Source of the DNA: Oscillospiraceae bacterium
GTDB taxonomy: Bacteria > Bacillota > Clostridia > Oscillospirales > CAG-272
Assembly (NCBI GenBank): GCA_015064795.1
Contig: SVRO01000005.1
Coordinates: 1 to 34,345 of the forward strand
DNA: 34,345 nt
Reading direction: 5' to 3'
In this document: positions 1-8,732 of the stretch, piece after piece
Numbering within the stretch: the first letter of the stretch is position 1
Layout: each line of letters starts with the position of its first letter
Program-made: the position numbers and the translations under genes
The notes under the pieces: model-generated
What the model saw: only the letters and a program-made list of their open reading frames with translations
What the model was told of the DNA's origin: nothing
Database searches by the model: none

Positions 1-283
1 TGGGAGCTGCCTCAACAAGATCCTTAGCATCCTTAAGACCAAGGCCGGTGATCTCACGAACAACCTTGATAACGGCAAGCTTGTTAGCGCCTGCGCTCTT
101 AAGAATAACGTCGAACTCGGTCTTCTCCTCTGCTGCGGGAGCTGCGGCACCAGCGGCAGCAACAACGCCTACGGGAGCTGCGGCAGATACGCCGAATTCC
201 TCCTCAACTGCCTTAACAAGCTCGTTGAGTTCAAGAATAGTCAAACCTTTGATTTCTTCAACAATAGCTGCAATATTAGCCAT
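1..283 (-). CDS. rplL: 50S ribosomal protein L7/L12 (3' end outside window)
   Basis: Reverse-strand reading from ATG at 283 gives [94 protein letters not shown], the L7/L12 sequence pattern; AGGAGG-like RBS upstream; directly downstream of rplJ. Confidence 0.97.
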   Translation of the reverse strand, partial: MANIAAIVEEIKGLTILELNELVKAVEEEFGVSAAAPVGVVAAAGAAAPAAEEKTEFDVILKSAGANKLAVIKVVREITGLGLKDAKDLVEAAP

Positions 284-353
284 TTTCATAATCCTCCTGA
301 AATGATTGTATTATGCGGCAAACGGTGCCGCGCCGATAGAATAGATACCGTGA

Positions 354-953
354 TTATTCAGCGGTTGCTTCTGCTGCGGGAGCCTCAGCGGCTGCCTCTG
401 CAGCGGGTGCCTCTGCGGCAGGAGCCTCAGCCTCTGCTGCGGGAGCTTCATCTCCACCCTCTGCCAACTTGTCTGCAACTGCCTTGATGGCGTATGCAAA
501 GCTGTAAACAGGGGACTTGATGCTTCCGAGGAACTTGGCAATGAGAACCTCCTTAGAGGGAATCTCTGCAAGAGCCTCAACGGTCTTGGTGTCGATAACG
601 GCACCGTCAACGTATCCTGCAAGGATCGAGAAGGATTCGATCTTCTCTGCGTATTCCTTAAGGATCTTAGCGGGAGCAATCGCGTCGTTTTCGCTGATAG
701 CGATAGCGGTCATACCCGTAAGGTACTGCTTCATCTCCGAAAAACCGACCTCGTCGCAAGCTCTGCCCGTGAGGGAGTTCTTAACGACCTTGTAGTTAAC
801 GCCTGCTTCACGAAGTGCCTTACGCATCTTGGTATCGTCGTCAACGGTGATACCCTGATAGTTAACAAGCACGCCGCTTATGGAGTTCTTGATCTCCTCG
901 GCAAGCTCGCTTACAAGATTCTGCTTCTGCTCCAAAATCTTCTTACTTGGCAT
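354..953 (-). CDS. rplJ: 50S ribosomal protein L10 with Ala/Pro/Glu-rich C-terminal tail
   Basis: ORF translation MPSKKILEQKQNLVSELAEEIKNSISGVLVNYQGITVDDDTKMRKALREAGVNYKVVKNSLTGRA is L10-like; upstream of rplL and preceded by an L10-leader-like structure. Confidence 0.97.
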   Translation of the reverse strand: MPSKKILEQKQNLVSELAEEIKNSISGVLVNYQGITVDDDTKMRKALREAGVNYKVVKNSLTGRACDEVGFSEMKQYLTGMTAIAISENDAIAPAKILKEYAEKIESFSILAGYVDGAVIDTKTVEALAEIPSKEVLIAKFLGSIKSPVYSFAYAIKAVADKLAEGGDEAPAAEAEAPAAEAPAAEAAAEAPAAEATAE

Positions 954-977
954 TTCTTTTCACCTCCCATTGTGAAA

Positions 978-1097
978 ATAAAAAAATCTTTCTTCCGCAA
1001 AGCATAGCTGCGCGAAGAAAGACCGAAATTTCATTCAAAGTCGCTCCTCGGCAGGAAAGCAATGCTTTTACGGAAACCTGCTGTCTTTGGATAACAG
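978..1097 (-). ncRNA. Ribosomal protein L10 leader (autoregulatory 5' UTR)
   Basis: Minus-strand leader ...ACAGCAGGTTTCCGTAAAAGCATTGCTTTCCTGCCGAGGAGCGACTTTGAATGAAATTTCGGTCTTTCTTCGCGCAGC... between promoter and rplJ, with the CCTGCYGAGG-type core and closing helix seen in L10 leaders. Confidence 0.85.
980..1022 (-). terminator. Intrinsic terminator/attenuator hairpin inside the L10 leader
   Basis: Minus strand TCTTTCTTCGCGCAGCTATGCTTTGCGGAAGAAAGA followed by TTTTTTT before the rplJ RBS. Confidence 0.75.
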
Positions 1098-1102
1098 CAG
1101 GT

Positions 1103-1131
1103 ATTATATCACACTTTCCGTATGTTGTCAA
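1103..1131 (-). promoter_or_regulatory. SigA-type promoter of rplJL
   Basis: Minus strand TTGACA (1131-1126), 17-nt spacer, TATAAT (1108-1103). Confidence 0.85.
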
Positions 1132-1175
1132 GAGCTTTTGAAAAAATATTCGTAAAAAAGTAAAAATTGGGGGAA

Positions 1176-2150
1176 TTATTTGGAGTCGGGGAGATCGGAG
1201 GCCCCCGCGTTCATGTGCTCGATCAGCTTTTTGTTGAATTCTTCCGCGGTATTATAGCCCATGCGCTTCTGACGGCTGTTCATGGCGGCGATCTCCAAAA
1301 TGATGGCGAGGTTTCGACCCGGCTTTACGGGAATAGTGATCATCGGTACCTCGATGCCGAGAATTTCGATCTTTTCATCATCAAGGCCAAAACGGTCGTA
1401 CATTTTCCCCTGTACCCACTGCTCCAGCGTGACGACGAGATCAATGCGCTCGGTATCCTTAACGGCGCCCACGCCAAACAGACGCTTCACGTCCACAATG
1501 CCGATGCCGCGAAGCTCGATGTAGTGACGAATGATCTCGGGAGCAGAGCCAACCAGCGTGATCTTGGATACGCGGCGGATTTCTACGGCGTCGTCGGCAA
1601 CCAAGCGGTGTCCGCGCTTAACAAGCTCGATGGCCGTTTCGCTCTTTCCCACACCGCTATCGCCAAGGATCAGCACGCCCTCGCCGTGCACCTCAACCAA
1701 AACGCCGTGCCGTGTGATGCGCGGGGCAAGGTGGGTATTGAGTGAAGCAATAAGGGCTGCAACGAGATGGCTGGTGCGTTCGGCGGAGACGAAGATCGGA
1801 ACGCCCGCACTTTTAGCTGCCTCCATGCACGCGGGAAAGACCGAAAGCTCGGAAGAGAAAATAACGGCGGCAGGCTTGTGTGCTATGAAATCCCGAAGCT
1901 TTTGGTCACGATCCTCGGGCGCACATTCATCCAAATAATGATGCTCGGCCTTTCCGATGACGCAAATACGCGTAGGGTCAAAGTTGCCAAAGAAGCCCGT
2001 AAGAGCAAGGCCGGGACGAATGACCGCCGAATTGCAGACGAGGATGTCCTTCGCATCGGTTGGCAAATAGACGGGAGTCAGATGAAAATCATCCATGATC
2101 TTTTGCAAGGATATCGTATATTCATTTCCCAACGTCTGTTCGTTTTCCAT
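1176..2150 (-). CDS. hprK: HPr kinase/phosphorylase
   Basis: GDSGVGKSETAIELVKRGHRLVADDAVEI Walker A and HprK C-terminal motif region; RBS GGAGAA. Confidence 0.96.
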   Translation of the reverse strand: MENEQTLGNEYTISLQKIMDDFHLTPVYLPTDAKDILVCNSAVIRPGLALTGFFGNFDPTRICVIGKAEHHYLDECAPEDRDQKLRDFIAHKPAAVIFSSELSVFPACMEAAKSAGVPIFVSAERTSHLVAALIASLNTHLAPRITRHGVLVEVHGEGVLILGDSGVGKSETAIELVKRGHRLVADDAVEIRRVSKITLVGSAPEIIRHYIELRGIGIVDVKRLFGVGAVKDTERIDLVVTLEQWVQGKMYDRFGLDDEKIEILGIEVPMITIPVKPGRNLAIILEIAAMNSRQKRMGYNTAEEFNKKLIEHMNAGASDLPDSK

Positions 2151-2307
2151 AATTCTCCGCCTTTCCGAATTTGTTGTTCTTTCCTATAATATACCACATA
2201 TTTCGCGTTTCGTCAATGCGAATTTTTTTGAAATGTGAAAAAGTTCATATTGCGGTCATAAAAATATTATATAATAGAAGAGAAAAGAGTGAAAAAGGGG
2301 AGAAAGC

Positions 2308-3297
2308 ATGAAGTTTTTCAAGAAAATTCTGTGTTTGTGTATGACGCTTGTTGTTTTGATTTCCGCCCTTGCGGGTTGTTCCTCGGTAAAGAAGATCAAG
2401 AGCACCAAGGAGGAATCTCGGATCGTGGGAAGCTGCGCGGGCTACAACGTGCGCTATGAGGAGCTTCGTTATATTGCCTATAAGTGTCGTGAGGAGATGA
2501 AGGCCGAGTACGGCGAGGATATCTTTACGGGCACTGCGCGCGACGCTTACGAGCAGGAGCTTTGTACACGCGTGGAGGCCATGCTTTGCGAGAGCTACGC
2601 GATCCTTGACGTTTGCGAGGACGCAGGTGTGAAGCGTTCGAACCGACTCACCAAGGACGAAGTACAGGGAGAGGTCGAGGCCATCGTGACGGCGAAGGGC
2701 GGTGTGGAAGGATATCGCGCGTATTTGGAAAGCGAGCGTATGACCGACGCGGTCTACCGCTTGTATACGGCAATCGTAAGCTGTCAATACCGCTATTATG
2801 ATGAGGTTGCCTTTGACAAGCTCGAAAAAGAGGCCTATGACTTGGTTTTGGCGCACGAGGGCTTCGTTCGCACTATGAGTATTTTTGTCAAAAACGACGC
2901 ATGGGAGCGTGTGGAGGACAACCGTGCCGCGGCCGAGTACGTAAGAGCCGAGGTGCTTGGTGGCAAGCCGCTGGAGAGCTTTATCGGTACGAAATACAAT
3001 CAGGATATGTCCAGCTGTGAGTATTATTTCCCGAAGGGATATATGGAGGACAACTACGAGCGTGCGGCATTTGCGCTTGCGATCGGTGAGGTGAGCGAGG
3101 TTGTGGAGACCGAGGAGGGCTTTTACGTCATTCAGCGTTTGGAGCCCGAAGAAGCCTATTTTGAGACACATATGGAAACGCTCATTGAGATGTACATTGT
3201 GGGAAAGATCAATCTTGAGTTTGACGCATATGCGAAGATGCTTTCCTTTGAGCCGAACGAATACGGCAAGAGTCTTGTTTTGAGTGAACTGAAGTAA
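2308..3297 (+). CDS. Lipoprotein, parvulin/SurA-like peptidylprolyl isomerase
   Basis: Signal peptide and lipobox MKFFKKILCLCMTLVVLISALAGCSS; C-terminal parvulin-like segment FALAIGEVSEVVETEEGFYVIQRLEPEEA; AGAAAGC-type RBS. Confidence 0.75.
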   Translation: MKFFKKILCLCMTLVVLISALAGCSSVKKIKSTKEESRIVGSCAGYNVRYEELRYIAYKCREEMKAEYGEDIFTGTARDAYEQELCTRVEAMLCESYAILDVCEDAGVKRSNRLTKDEVQGEVEAIVTAKGGVEGYRAYLESERMTDAVYRLYTAIVSCQYRYYDEVAFDKLEKEAYDLVLAHEGFVRTMSIFVKNDAWERVEDNRAAAEYVRAEVLGGKPLESFIGTKYNQDMSSCEYYFPKGYMEDNYERAAFALAIGEVSEVVETEEGFYVIQRLEPEEAYFETHMETLIEMYIVGKINLEFDAYAKMLSFEPNEYGKSLVLSELK

Positions 3298-3307
3298 AGG
3301 AGTTTTT

Positions 3308-4207
3308 ATGCTTCGAAAACGTAGAAGGATCCGATATTATAATGGCCCCGCGTATGCGGCAAGGCTGACGCAACGGGTGTGGTTTCCGTTTGCGGCGGTG
3401 GCCGTGGCGGCGCTTGTTTTGGGACTTATTGTCGGTGTCATTTTGAGCGGTGTTTCTTCTAACTCCAAGCTGGCCAGACCCCCAAAGCGCGAGCTTGTGA
3501 CCTTTGGCGGCGTGGAGGCACCGAGTGAACGGTATGCCGCGCTTACCGCTCTCACGGCCGAGGTGATCGACGCGGCGGGACTTAGTGAGTCTGAGTTGAA
3601 AAAGGGAATTTCAAACTGTGACGGCAATGCCGTCGGCGTCCTTTTGTTTGATGGCGAGCTTCATTATAAGAGCGCGGCTGACCTTGGCTACGCGGTGGGT
3701 GGTTCGCTGGAGGCCGAGGAGATCGCGTCTTCTGTGCGCGGCAAATCGCTCTATGGCGTAGCGTGTTTTGTATCTTCGGCGTTTGAGGAAACGGATGCCG
3801 CTAAGCGCGCGTATGAGAAGGGAAGAGAGCTTGCGCTCCTGACCGAGATCGCCGATGCGGGATTCCGTGAGCTTTTCCTGTTCGGTCTGCCGAGCGATGA
3901 GAGCCTCGTGAGCGAGGTGGGGTTGTTTTTGGCACAGGTGTACGACTTTGCGCCGAATACGCGCGTAGGCGTAGTTCTTGACGGTGACGCGAGCGACGCG
4001 CAGATGGCGCGGCTTGTGGCGGCAACCGAGGCGAATGCCGACAGCTTTGCGCTGGATCTGCGCGGCATGAGTGACGAGCAGGCGGCCGACGCCGTGGAGC
4101 GCAATGCCTATTTCCTCACACAATACCGTATGCGCGTAATCTGCGACAAGGAGTCTACCGTCGCGGAGACGTATGAACTTCACTCGGTCGTGCGATTTGG
4201 AGAATAA
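3308..4207 (+). CDS. Hypothetical membrane-anchored protein (N-terminal TM helix, possible barrel-like extracytoplasmic domain)
   Basis: RBS AAAGGAG; TM segment VWFPFAAVAVAALVLGLIVGVILSG; close to the upstream lipoprotein gene. Confidence 0.7.
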   Translation: MLRKRRRIRYYNGPAYAARLTQRVWFPFAAVAVAALVLGLIVGVILSGVSSNSKLARPPKRELVTFGGVEAPSERYAALTALTAEVIDAAGLSESELKKGISNCDGNAVGVLLFDGELHYKSAADLGYAVGGSLEAEEIASSVRGKSLYGVACFVSSAFEETDAAKRAYEKGRELALLTEIADAGFRELFLFGLPSDESLVSEVGLFLAQVYDFAPNTRVGVVLDGDASDAQMARLVAATEANADSFALDLRGMSDEQAADAVERNAYFLTQYRMRVICDKESTVAETYELHSVVRFGE

Positions 4208-4277
4208 AAGAATCCTCGAAACCCGTGTTACTTGGGGTTCGGGGAATAAATTTACAGAAATTTTGTTTCAGAATACA

Positions 4278-4310
4278 AAAAGAAATCCGAACCTAAATGG
4301 TTCGGATTTC
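4278..4310 (-). terminator. Rho-independent terminator downstream of tRNA-Leu
   Basis: Minus strand GAAATCCGAACCATTTAGGTTCGGATTTCTTTTTG: perfect stem followed by a T-rich tract. Confidence 0.75.
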
Positions 4311-4317
4311 TACTGTT

Positions 4318-4400
4318 TGGTGCGGGTGACAGGGGTCGAACCTGCACGAATGAACATAAGATCCTAAATCTTACGCGTCTGCCAATTCCGCCACACCCGC
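4318..4400 (-). tRNA. tRNA-Leu (anticodon UAG), CCA encoded
   Basis: Minus strand GCGGGTGTGGCGGAATTGGCAGACGCGTAAGATTTAGGATCTTATGTTCATTCGTGCAGGTTCGACCCCTGTCACCCGCACCA folds as a class II tRNA; anticodon loop TTTAGGA. Confidence 0.93.
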
Positions 4401-4405
4401 ATATG

Positions 4406-4443
4406 TCCGCTTCTAAGCCATAGGCTTAGAAGCGGATTTTTAT
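4406..4443 (+). terminator. Intrinsic terminator-like hairpin, T-tract on + strand
   Basis: TCCGCTTCTAAGCC ATA GGCTTAGAAGCGGA followed by TTTTTAT; perfect 14-bp stem. Confidence 0.65.
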
Positions 4444-4457
4444 GGAGACTATCAATT

Positions 4458-5534
4458 TCAGTTGAAGAAGCCCTCGCGGTAAAGAAGCTCGGCAATCAGC
4501 ACAGCGCCGCCTGCTGCGCCGCGAAGCGTGTTGTGCGAAAGGCCAACGAACTTATAATCGAAGATGCTGTCCTCGCGCAGTCTGCCAAGCGTTACGCCCA
4601 TGCCGCCGTAAATGTCGCGGTCAAGTGCCGCCTGCGGACGATTGTCCTCCTCAAAGTAAGTAAGGAATTTTTCGGGAGCGCTGGGAAGCTTCAGCTCCTG
4701 CGCCTTGCCCTCGAAGCTTGCCCATGCCTCAAGGATCTCCTCCTTGGTGGGCTTGTTCTCAAACTTTACAAAGACTGCCGCCGTGTGACCGTCGCTTACG
4801 GGAACGCGAATGCACTGCGTGGTGATCAGCGGACCCTCGGCCTTTACGATCGCACCGTTTTCGATATGACCCCAGATCTTCAGAGGCTCCTGCTCGCTCT
4901 TTTCCTCCTCGCCGCCGATGTAGGGAATAACGTTGTCAATCATTTCGGGCCACTCGCGGAAGGTCTTTCCTGCGCCCGAAATGGCCTGATACGTGGTGGC
5001 AAGCACCATGGTGGGCTTATATTTGAGAAGGGGCGTGAGTGCGGGAACGTAAGACTGAATGGAGCAGTTGGGCTTTACGGCAATGAAGCCGCGCTTGGTG
5101 CCCAGACGCTTTCTCTGTGCGGCAATGATCTCAAGATGCGAATCGTTGATCTCGGGAATGACCATCGGGACGTCGGGTGTCCAGCGGTTTGCCGAATTGT
5201 TGGAGACCACGGGGATCTCGGCCTTGGCGTAGGCCTCCTCGAGCGTACGGATCTCGTCCTTCTTCATATCTACAGCGCAGAAAACGAAGCTGACCTTACC
5301 CTCGATGGCGGCAATATCCGAAGCGTCAAGCACGACCATGTCGGCGAACTTTGCGGGCATTTCGGTCTTCATTTTCCATCTTTCGCCAACGGCCTCGCGG
5401 TAGGTCTTGCCTGCCGAGCGAGCCGAAGCGGCCAAAAGCACGACTTCAAAATAGGGGTGATTTTCGAGAAGCGTCAAAAAGCGCTGACCAACCATACCGG
5501 TTGCGCCTACGACACCAACCTTCATCTTTTCCAT
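4458..5534 (-). CDS. asd: Aspartate-semialdehyde dehydrogenase
   Basis: MEKMKVGVVGATGMVGQRFLTLLENHPYFEVVLLAASARSAGKTY... and KPNCSIQSY active-site Cys; internal start chosen by RBS (GAAAGGATAT) and conservation. Confidence 0.93.
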   Translation of the reverse strand: MEKMKVGVVGATGMVGQRFLTLLENHPYFEVVLLAASARSAGKTYREAVGERWKMKTEMPAKFADMVVLDASDIAAIEGKVSFVFCAVDMKKDEIRTLEEAYAKAEIPVVSNNSANRWTPDVPMVIPEINDSHLEIIAAQRKRLGTKRGFIAVKPNCSIQSYVPALTPLLKYKPTMVLATTYQAISGAGKTFREWPEMIDNVIPYIGGEEEKSEQEPLKIWGHIENGAIVKAEGPLITTQCIRVPVSDGHTAAVFVKFENKPTKEEILEAWASFEGKAQELKLPSAPEKFLTYFEEDNRPQAALDRDIYGGMGVTLGRLREDSIFDYKFVGLSHNTLRGAAGGAVLIAELLYREGFFN

Positions 5535-5574
5535 AATCGTATATCCTTTCGGTTTGTAAAATTTATAACAATCT

Positions 5575-5603
5575 ATTATACCGCGTATGTGTGCCAAAAT
5601 CAA
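5575..5603 (-). promoter_or_regulatory. SigA-type promoter of asd
   Basis: Minus strand TTGATT (5603-5598), 17-nt spacer, TATAAT (5580-5575). Confidence 0.7.
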
Positions 5604-5638
5604 GAGGGATTTTGCATTTTCTTTCTAAAATCCAACTT

Positions 5639-6370
5639 TTAGGCAAATTTTACGGTGAAAATCGGAGGACTAAGCTCCGGTTTCATAGCTTCTTCGAGAT
5701 TTAACACCTCGGCCTTTCCGTCGCGAATGGCCGCGATCAGCTCCTTGTCAGTGTGGACGCGGAAGGGGAGTGCGATGCCGCTGAACAGCTCTCCGGCGGC
5801 CGCGTGGCAATCACTGCCGCCCGTCATGGGAAGTCCCGTGCTTTTGGCGTATTCGTAGCCGCGACGGTTACATTCGGGTGTGTTGCCGCAGTTATAAGCC
5901 TCTACCGCGTCCACAGCGTCGGGGCGAAGCAGGATGGTCTTGGCGCGCATATAGGCACGCTCGCGATAAGGATGCGCCTGAATGATAAAGGCTCCCGCCG
6001 CGTGCATGAAGGGGAAAAAGTCCTCGCTTGGCATGTCGCGAAGCTCGGGGTGCGCCTTGAGGAAATCGGGTGTGATACCGAGAACGAGATATTCGTCCCA
6101 ATATTCGCATTTTTCCTCAATGCCGAAGAATACGTCAAAATCCTTGCCCTCGGCGGCTTTTTTTGCCGCCTTGTAGCCCGCGCTGTATTCCTCTACGAAC
6201 TGCTCCCAAGGGAGCGAGCGGTCAACGCCTGTGTTTCCGTGGTAAAAATGGTCGGTGACGACCATGCCGGAGTAGCCGTTTTTTATATAAAAATCCACAA
6301 GCTCTACGCCGCCCGAACGGGCGCAGGCGCTTCCTTCTTTTGTATGCAGGTGTAACTCGTATTTATACAT
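5639..6370 (-). CDS. PHP domain metal-dependent phosphoesterase-like protein
   Basis: MYKYELHLHTKEGSACARSGG...VTDHFYHGN...QAHPYRER...GGSDCHAA: PHP HxH, DH, H and DxH motifs. Confidence 0.85.
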   Translation of the reverse strand: MYKYELHLHTKEGSACARSGGVELVDFYIKNGYSGMVVTDHFYHGNTGVDRSLPWEQFVEEYSAGYKAAKKAAEGKDFDVFFGIEEKCEYWDEYLVLGITPDFLKAHPELRDMPSEDFFPFMHAAGAFIIQAHPYRERAYMRAKTILLRPDAVDAVEAYNCGNTPECNRRGYEYAKSTGLPMTGGSDCHAAAGELFSGIALPFRVHTDKELIAAIRDGKAEVLNLEEAMKPELSPPIFTVKFA

Positions 6371-7463
6371 CTTTCTTCCTTTCGATCGCGTAGAGATTGA
6401 GATCCCACGCGGGAATATAGGGTAATTTTCGAAGATGAAGCTCGTAGCTCGGCATCATCCCCTTGACGAGCTTCGGCAGTGTAAAAAGATCCTCACTTCT
6501 GTGGTAAAGGGATACGAGAAGGCTTGGCTTATGGGCTTCGATGGTTTTTTGACTGCCGAGAAGCGCTTCTTTTTCGGAGCCTTCGACGTCGTATTTGATA
6601 AAGTCGGTGGCGCGGCCATCCAAAATATTGTCTACCGTATCCACGGGAACCTCGGTGATCTTTTTTGCCGTTCCTCCCGTCAGAATCCCTGCGTTTCGGT
6701 TGCCGCTGGCGTCAAAAAACAGGGTGTCCTTTTCGGACCACGCACCCACGTTGTGTGCTTCGATCGCTACGCGCTCCCGAACCGTTTCGGCATATTCCGA
6801 AAGCTTGCGGAAATTGCGGCGGTCGGGCTCCATGGCCGTGACGTGCTTGAGGGCGGGGGAGAGGGGGAGAAGCTTTCGTACCGTGTCACCGTTGTAGGCA
6901 CCCAGATCGGTATAGTGATTGATGGCTTCGGCGTGCAGCAGAGAATGAAAGGCTTCCGTCTCATTGCTTTCGCAAGCGTCAAGAAATTCGATTTTGCCCG
7001 TCAGCTTATAGCGGACGATATTTGTGAGCGTCTCCCGTGAGCACTCGTCAGCAAGCATGGCCTCGGTCTCCTCCAGCTCCTTTTTGTGCGCCTCAAAAAA
7101 GGGACGGTCAAAGAGCGTTTCGCCAAAGACGGGAACGTCTGGGGCGTAAAGCTCCTGCTCCGCGGCTACGCGGTGAATGGTCTCAAGCACGTCGGGCAGC
7201 GAAGAGGCGAAGGAGAGAAGCACGATGAAGTCTTTGTATTTTTCCTTGGCGGCCGAGTAGGAGAGGACGGTCTTTCCGTGGAAGCTATGGCCGCGCACGA
7301 AGCCGTCGCTGGCAAAGGTGTCGGCCACGGGGATGCCGCGTGCTTCGCACACGGCGAGGATCTTATCGGCGCCGTTGCCCATGCCGTAAAGCAGAATGGG
7401 CTTTTCAGCGTGCGTGAGAGTTTCCCACAGATCCTCACGGATCTCGATGTCGCGAATTCTCAT
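6363..7463 (-). CDS. FkbM-family methyltransferase with N-terminal Rossmann-like domain
   Basis: C-terminal HYTDLGAYNGDTV...EPDRRNFRKL...VPVDTVDNILDGRATDFIKYDVEGSEKEALLGSQKTI (FkbM-type SAM methyltransferase motifs); N-terminal ILLYGMGNGADKILAVCEARGIPV. Confidence 0.85.
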   Translation of the reverse strand: MRIRDIEIREDLWETLTHAEKPILLYGMGNGADKILAVCEARGIPVADTFASDGFVRGHSFHGKTVLSYSAAKEKYKDFIVLLSFASSLPDVLETIHRVAAEQELYAPDVPVFGETLFDRPFFEAHKKELEETEAMLADECSRETLTNIVRYKLTGKIEFLDACESNETEAFHSLLHAEAINHYTDLGAYNGDTVRKLLPLSPALKHVTAMEPDRRNFRKLSEYAETVRERVAIEAHNVGAWSEKDTLFFDASGNRNAGILTGGTAKKITEVPVDTVDNILDGRATDFIKYDVEGSEKEALLGSQKTIEAHKPSLLVSLYHRSEDLFTLPKLVKGMMPSYELHLRKLPYIPAWDLNLYAIERKKDV

Positions 7464-8263
7464 AAGCCAAGGAAGCGTGCCGCGTTATCGTAGAGAATGA
7501 CGCGTCGCTCGTCTTCGGTAAGGTCGAGGGCAAAGAAGCGAGCAAGCTCGCTCTTGGCGTAAGCCACGGGGTAATCGGTGCCAAAGAGAACGCGCTCGGC
7601 ACCAAGCTCGTGCACAAGCTCGGTCGCGCGTTCGGGGGTCATTGCCCAAAGGGCACTTGAGGTGTCAAACCAAATATCGTCAAGCTCGGCCAAAAGCGAG
7701 CTTTTTTCCCATGCGCGATAGCCCCCGAAGTGAGCAGCCAAAACCTCAAGCTTTGGGAAACGCTTTTTGACGCGCACAAGGCGCTCGGCCGTCGAGAACT
7801 GATACTTTTCTCGGTCATCGCCCATATGGAAGCAGATCGGCATACGTCCCTCCACGCATTCATATAAGGGGTAAAGACGCTCGTCGTCGATATTCACTCC
7901 CTGAATGTCGGGATGGATCTTGAAGCCGCGAAGTCCCATTTTTTCGATCTCGTCGGCAAGGGCGGGCATATTTTTCGTGTCCTGATGCACACAGGCCAAG
8001 GCAAGCATACGGAAGGAGTCGTTGGTATGCGAGCGGCAGGTCTCGGCTAAATATTCATTGACGTGACCGACCTGCTTTTCGTTGGTGGCAACGCCAAGAA
8101 GCAAGCAGCCCGAAACCTCACCGATTCTCGAGGATTCGGTGAGGTCGTCAAGCGTACCCTTGCCCTCGCATACGAAGTCGTAGAATTTATTCAGATTGGT
8201 CACTGCCTTTTCGGCAATGGCTTCGGGATAGATGTGAGTGTGAATATCGAATATTTTATACAT
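7460..8263 (-). CDS. Amidohydrolase family protein (TIM-barrel metal-dependent hydrolase)
   Basis: MYKIFDIHTHIYPEAIAEKA (HxH), GFKIHPD, ICFHMGD, LAAHFGG, LFGTDYPV motifs; internal start after RBS GGAAGAG. Confidence 0.88.
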   Translation of the reverse strand: MYKIFDIHTHIYPEAIAEKAVTNLNKFYDFVCEGKGTLDDLTESSRIGEVSGCLLLGVATNEKQVGHVNEYLAETCRSHTNDSFRMLALACVHQDTKNMPALADEIEKMGLRGFKIHPDIQGVNIDDERLYPLYECVEGRMPICFHMGDDREKYQFSTAERLVRVKKRFPKLEVLAAHFGGYRAWEKSSLLAELDDIWFDTSSALWAMTPERATELVHELGAERVLFGTDYPVAYAKSELARFFALDLTEDERRVILYDNAARFLGL

Positions 8264-8280
8264 TTTCTCTTCCTTTTCTG

Positions 8281-8310
8281 TTGACAAGCACCCGTGCGGG
8301 AGGGTATAAT
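8281..8310 (+). promoter_or_regulatory. SigA-type promoter of the HIT gene
   Basis: TTGACA (8281-8286), 18-nt spacer, TATAAT (8305-8310). Confidence 0.75.
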
Positions 8311-8338
8311 AAAGACATCAATACCAAGGGGGTCAATT

Positions 8339-8677
8339 ATGGATTGCTTATTTTGTAAGATCATCGCGGGAGAGATCCCGTCGGGAAAAGTGTACGAGGA
8401 CGAATACGTGTACGCGTTCCGCGACATTGCGCCGCAAACGCCCACGCATATTTTGGTGGTTCCCAAGACGCATATCGCATCGGCCGACGAGGTGGACGGG
8501 GCGAACAGCATCTTCGTTGCCAAGATATTTGAGGCTATTCCGAAGATCGCGGCCGAGGCGGGACTCGTTGGCGGCTACCGTGTCATTACCAACTGCGGAC
8601 CCGATGCCTGTCAGTCGGTAAAGCATCTGCATTTTCATGTGATGGGTGGCAGACAGCTTCCCGAGAACATGGGATAA
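8339..8677 (+). CDS. HIT family nucleotide-binding/hydrolase protein
   Basis: MDCLFCKIIAGEIPSGKVYEDEYVYAFRDIAPQTPTHILVVPKTHI ... HLHFHVMGG histidine triad. Confidence 0.95.
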   Translation: MDCLFCKIIAGEIPSGKVYEDEYVYAFRDIAPQTPTHILVVPKTHIASADEVDGANSIFVAKIFEAIPKIAAEAGLVGGYRVITNCGPDACQSVKHLHFHVMGGRQLPENMG

Positions 8678-8692
8678 TACGAAAGTAGATTT

Positions 8693-8732
8693 CGGCGTTT
8701 GTCCGTTTGGACAAACGCCGTTTTTTGTTTTT
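8693..8732 (+). terminator. Rho-independent terminator after the HIT gene
   Basis: CGGCGTTTGTCC GTTT GGACAAACGCCG followed by TTTTTTGTTTTT. Confidence 0.88.

Noticed and set aside
302-679. Overlapping ORFs in the L10 C-terminal region (61 aa +, 122 aa -)
   Set aside because: Repetitive out-of-frame readings of the Ala/Glu/Pro-rich L10 tail.
2245-3171. 308-aa minus-strand ORF
   Set aside because: Antisense to the parvulin-like lipoprotein, which has a good signal peptide, lipobox and RBS.
4173-4367. 64-aa + ORF ending in VTGVEPARMNIRS
   Set aside because: Tail is the antisense translation of tRNA-Leu, a common spurious annotation.
4533-5642. 369-aa + strand ORF
   Set aside because: Antisense to asd; no motif support.
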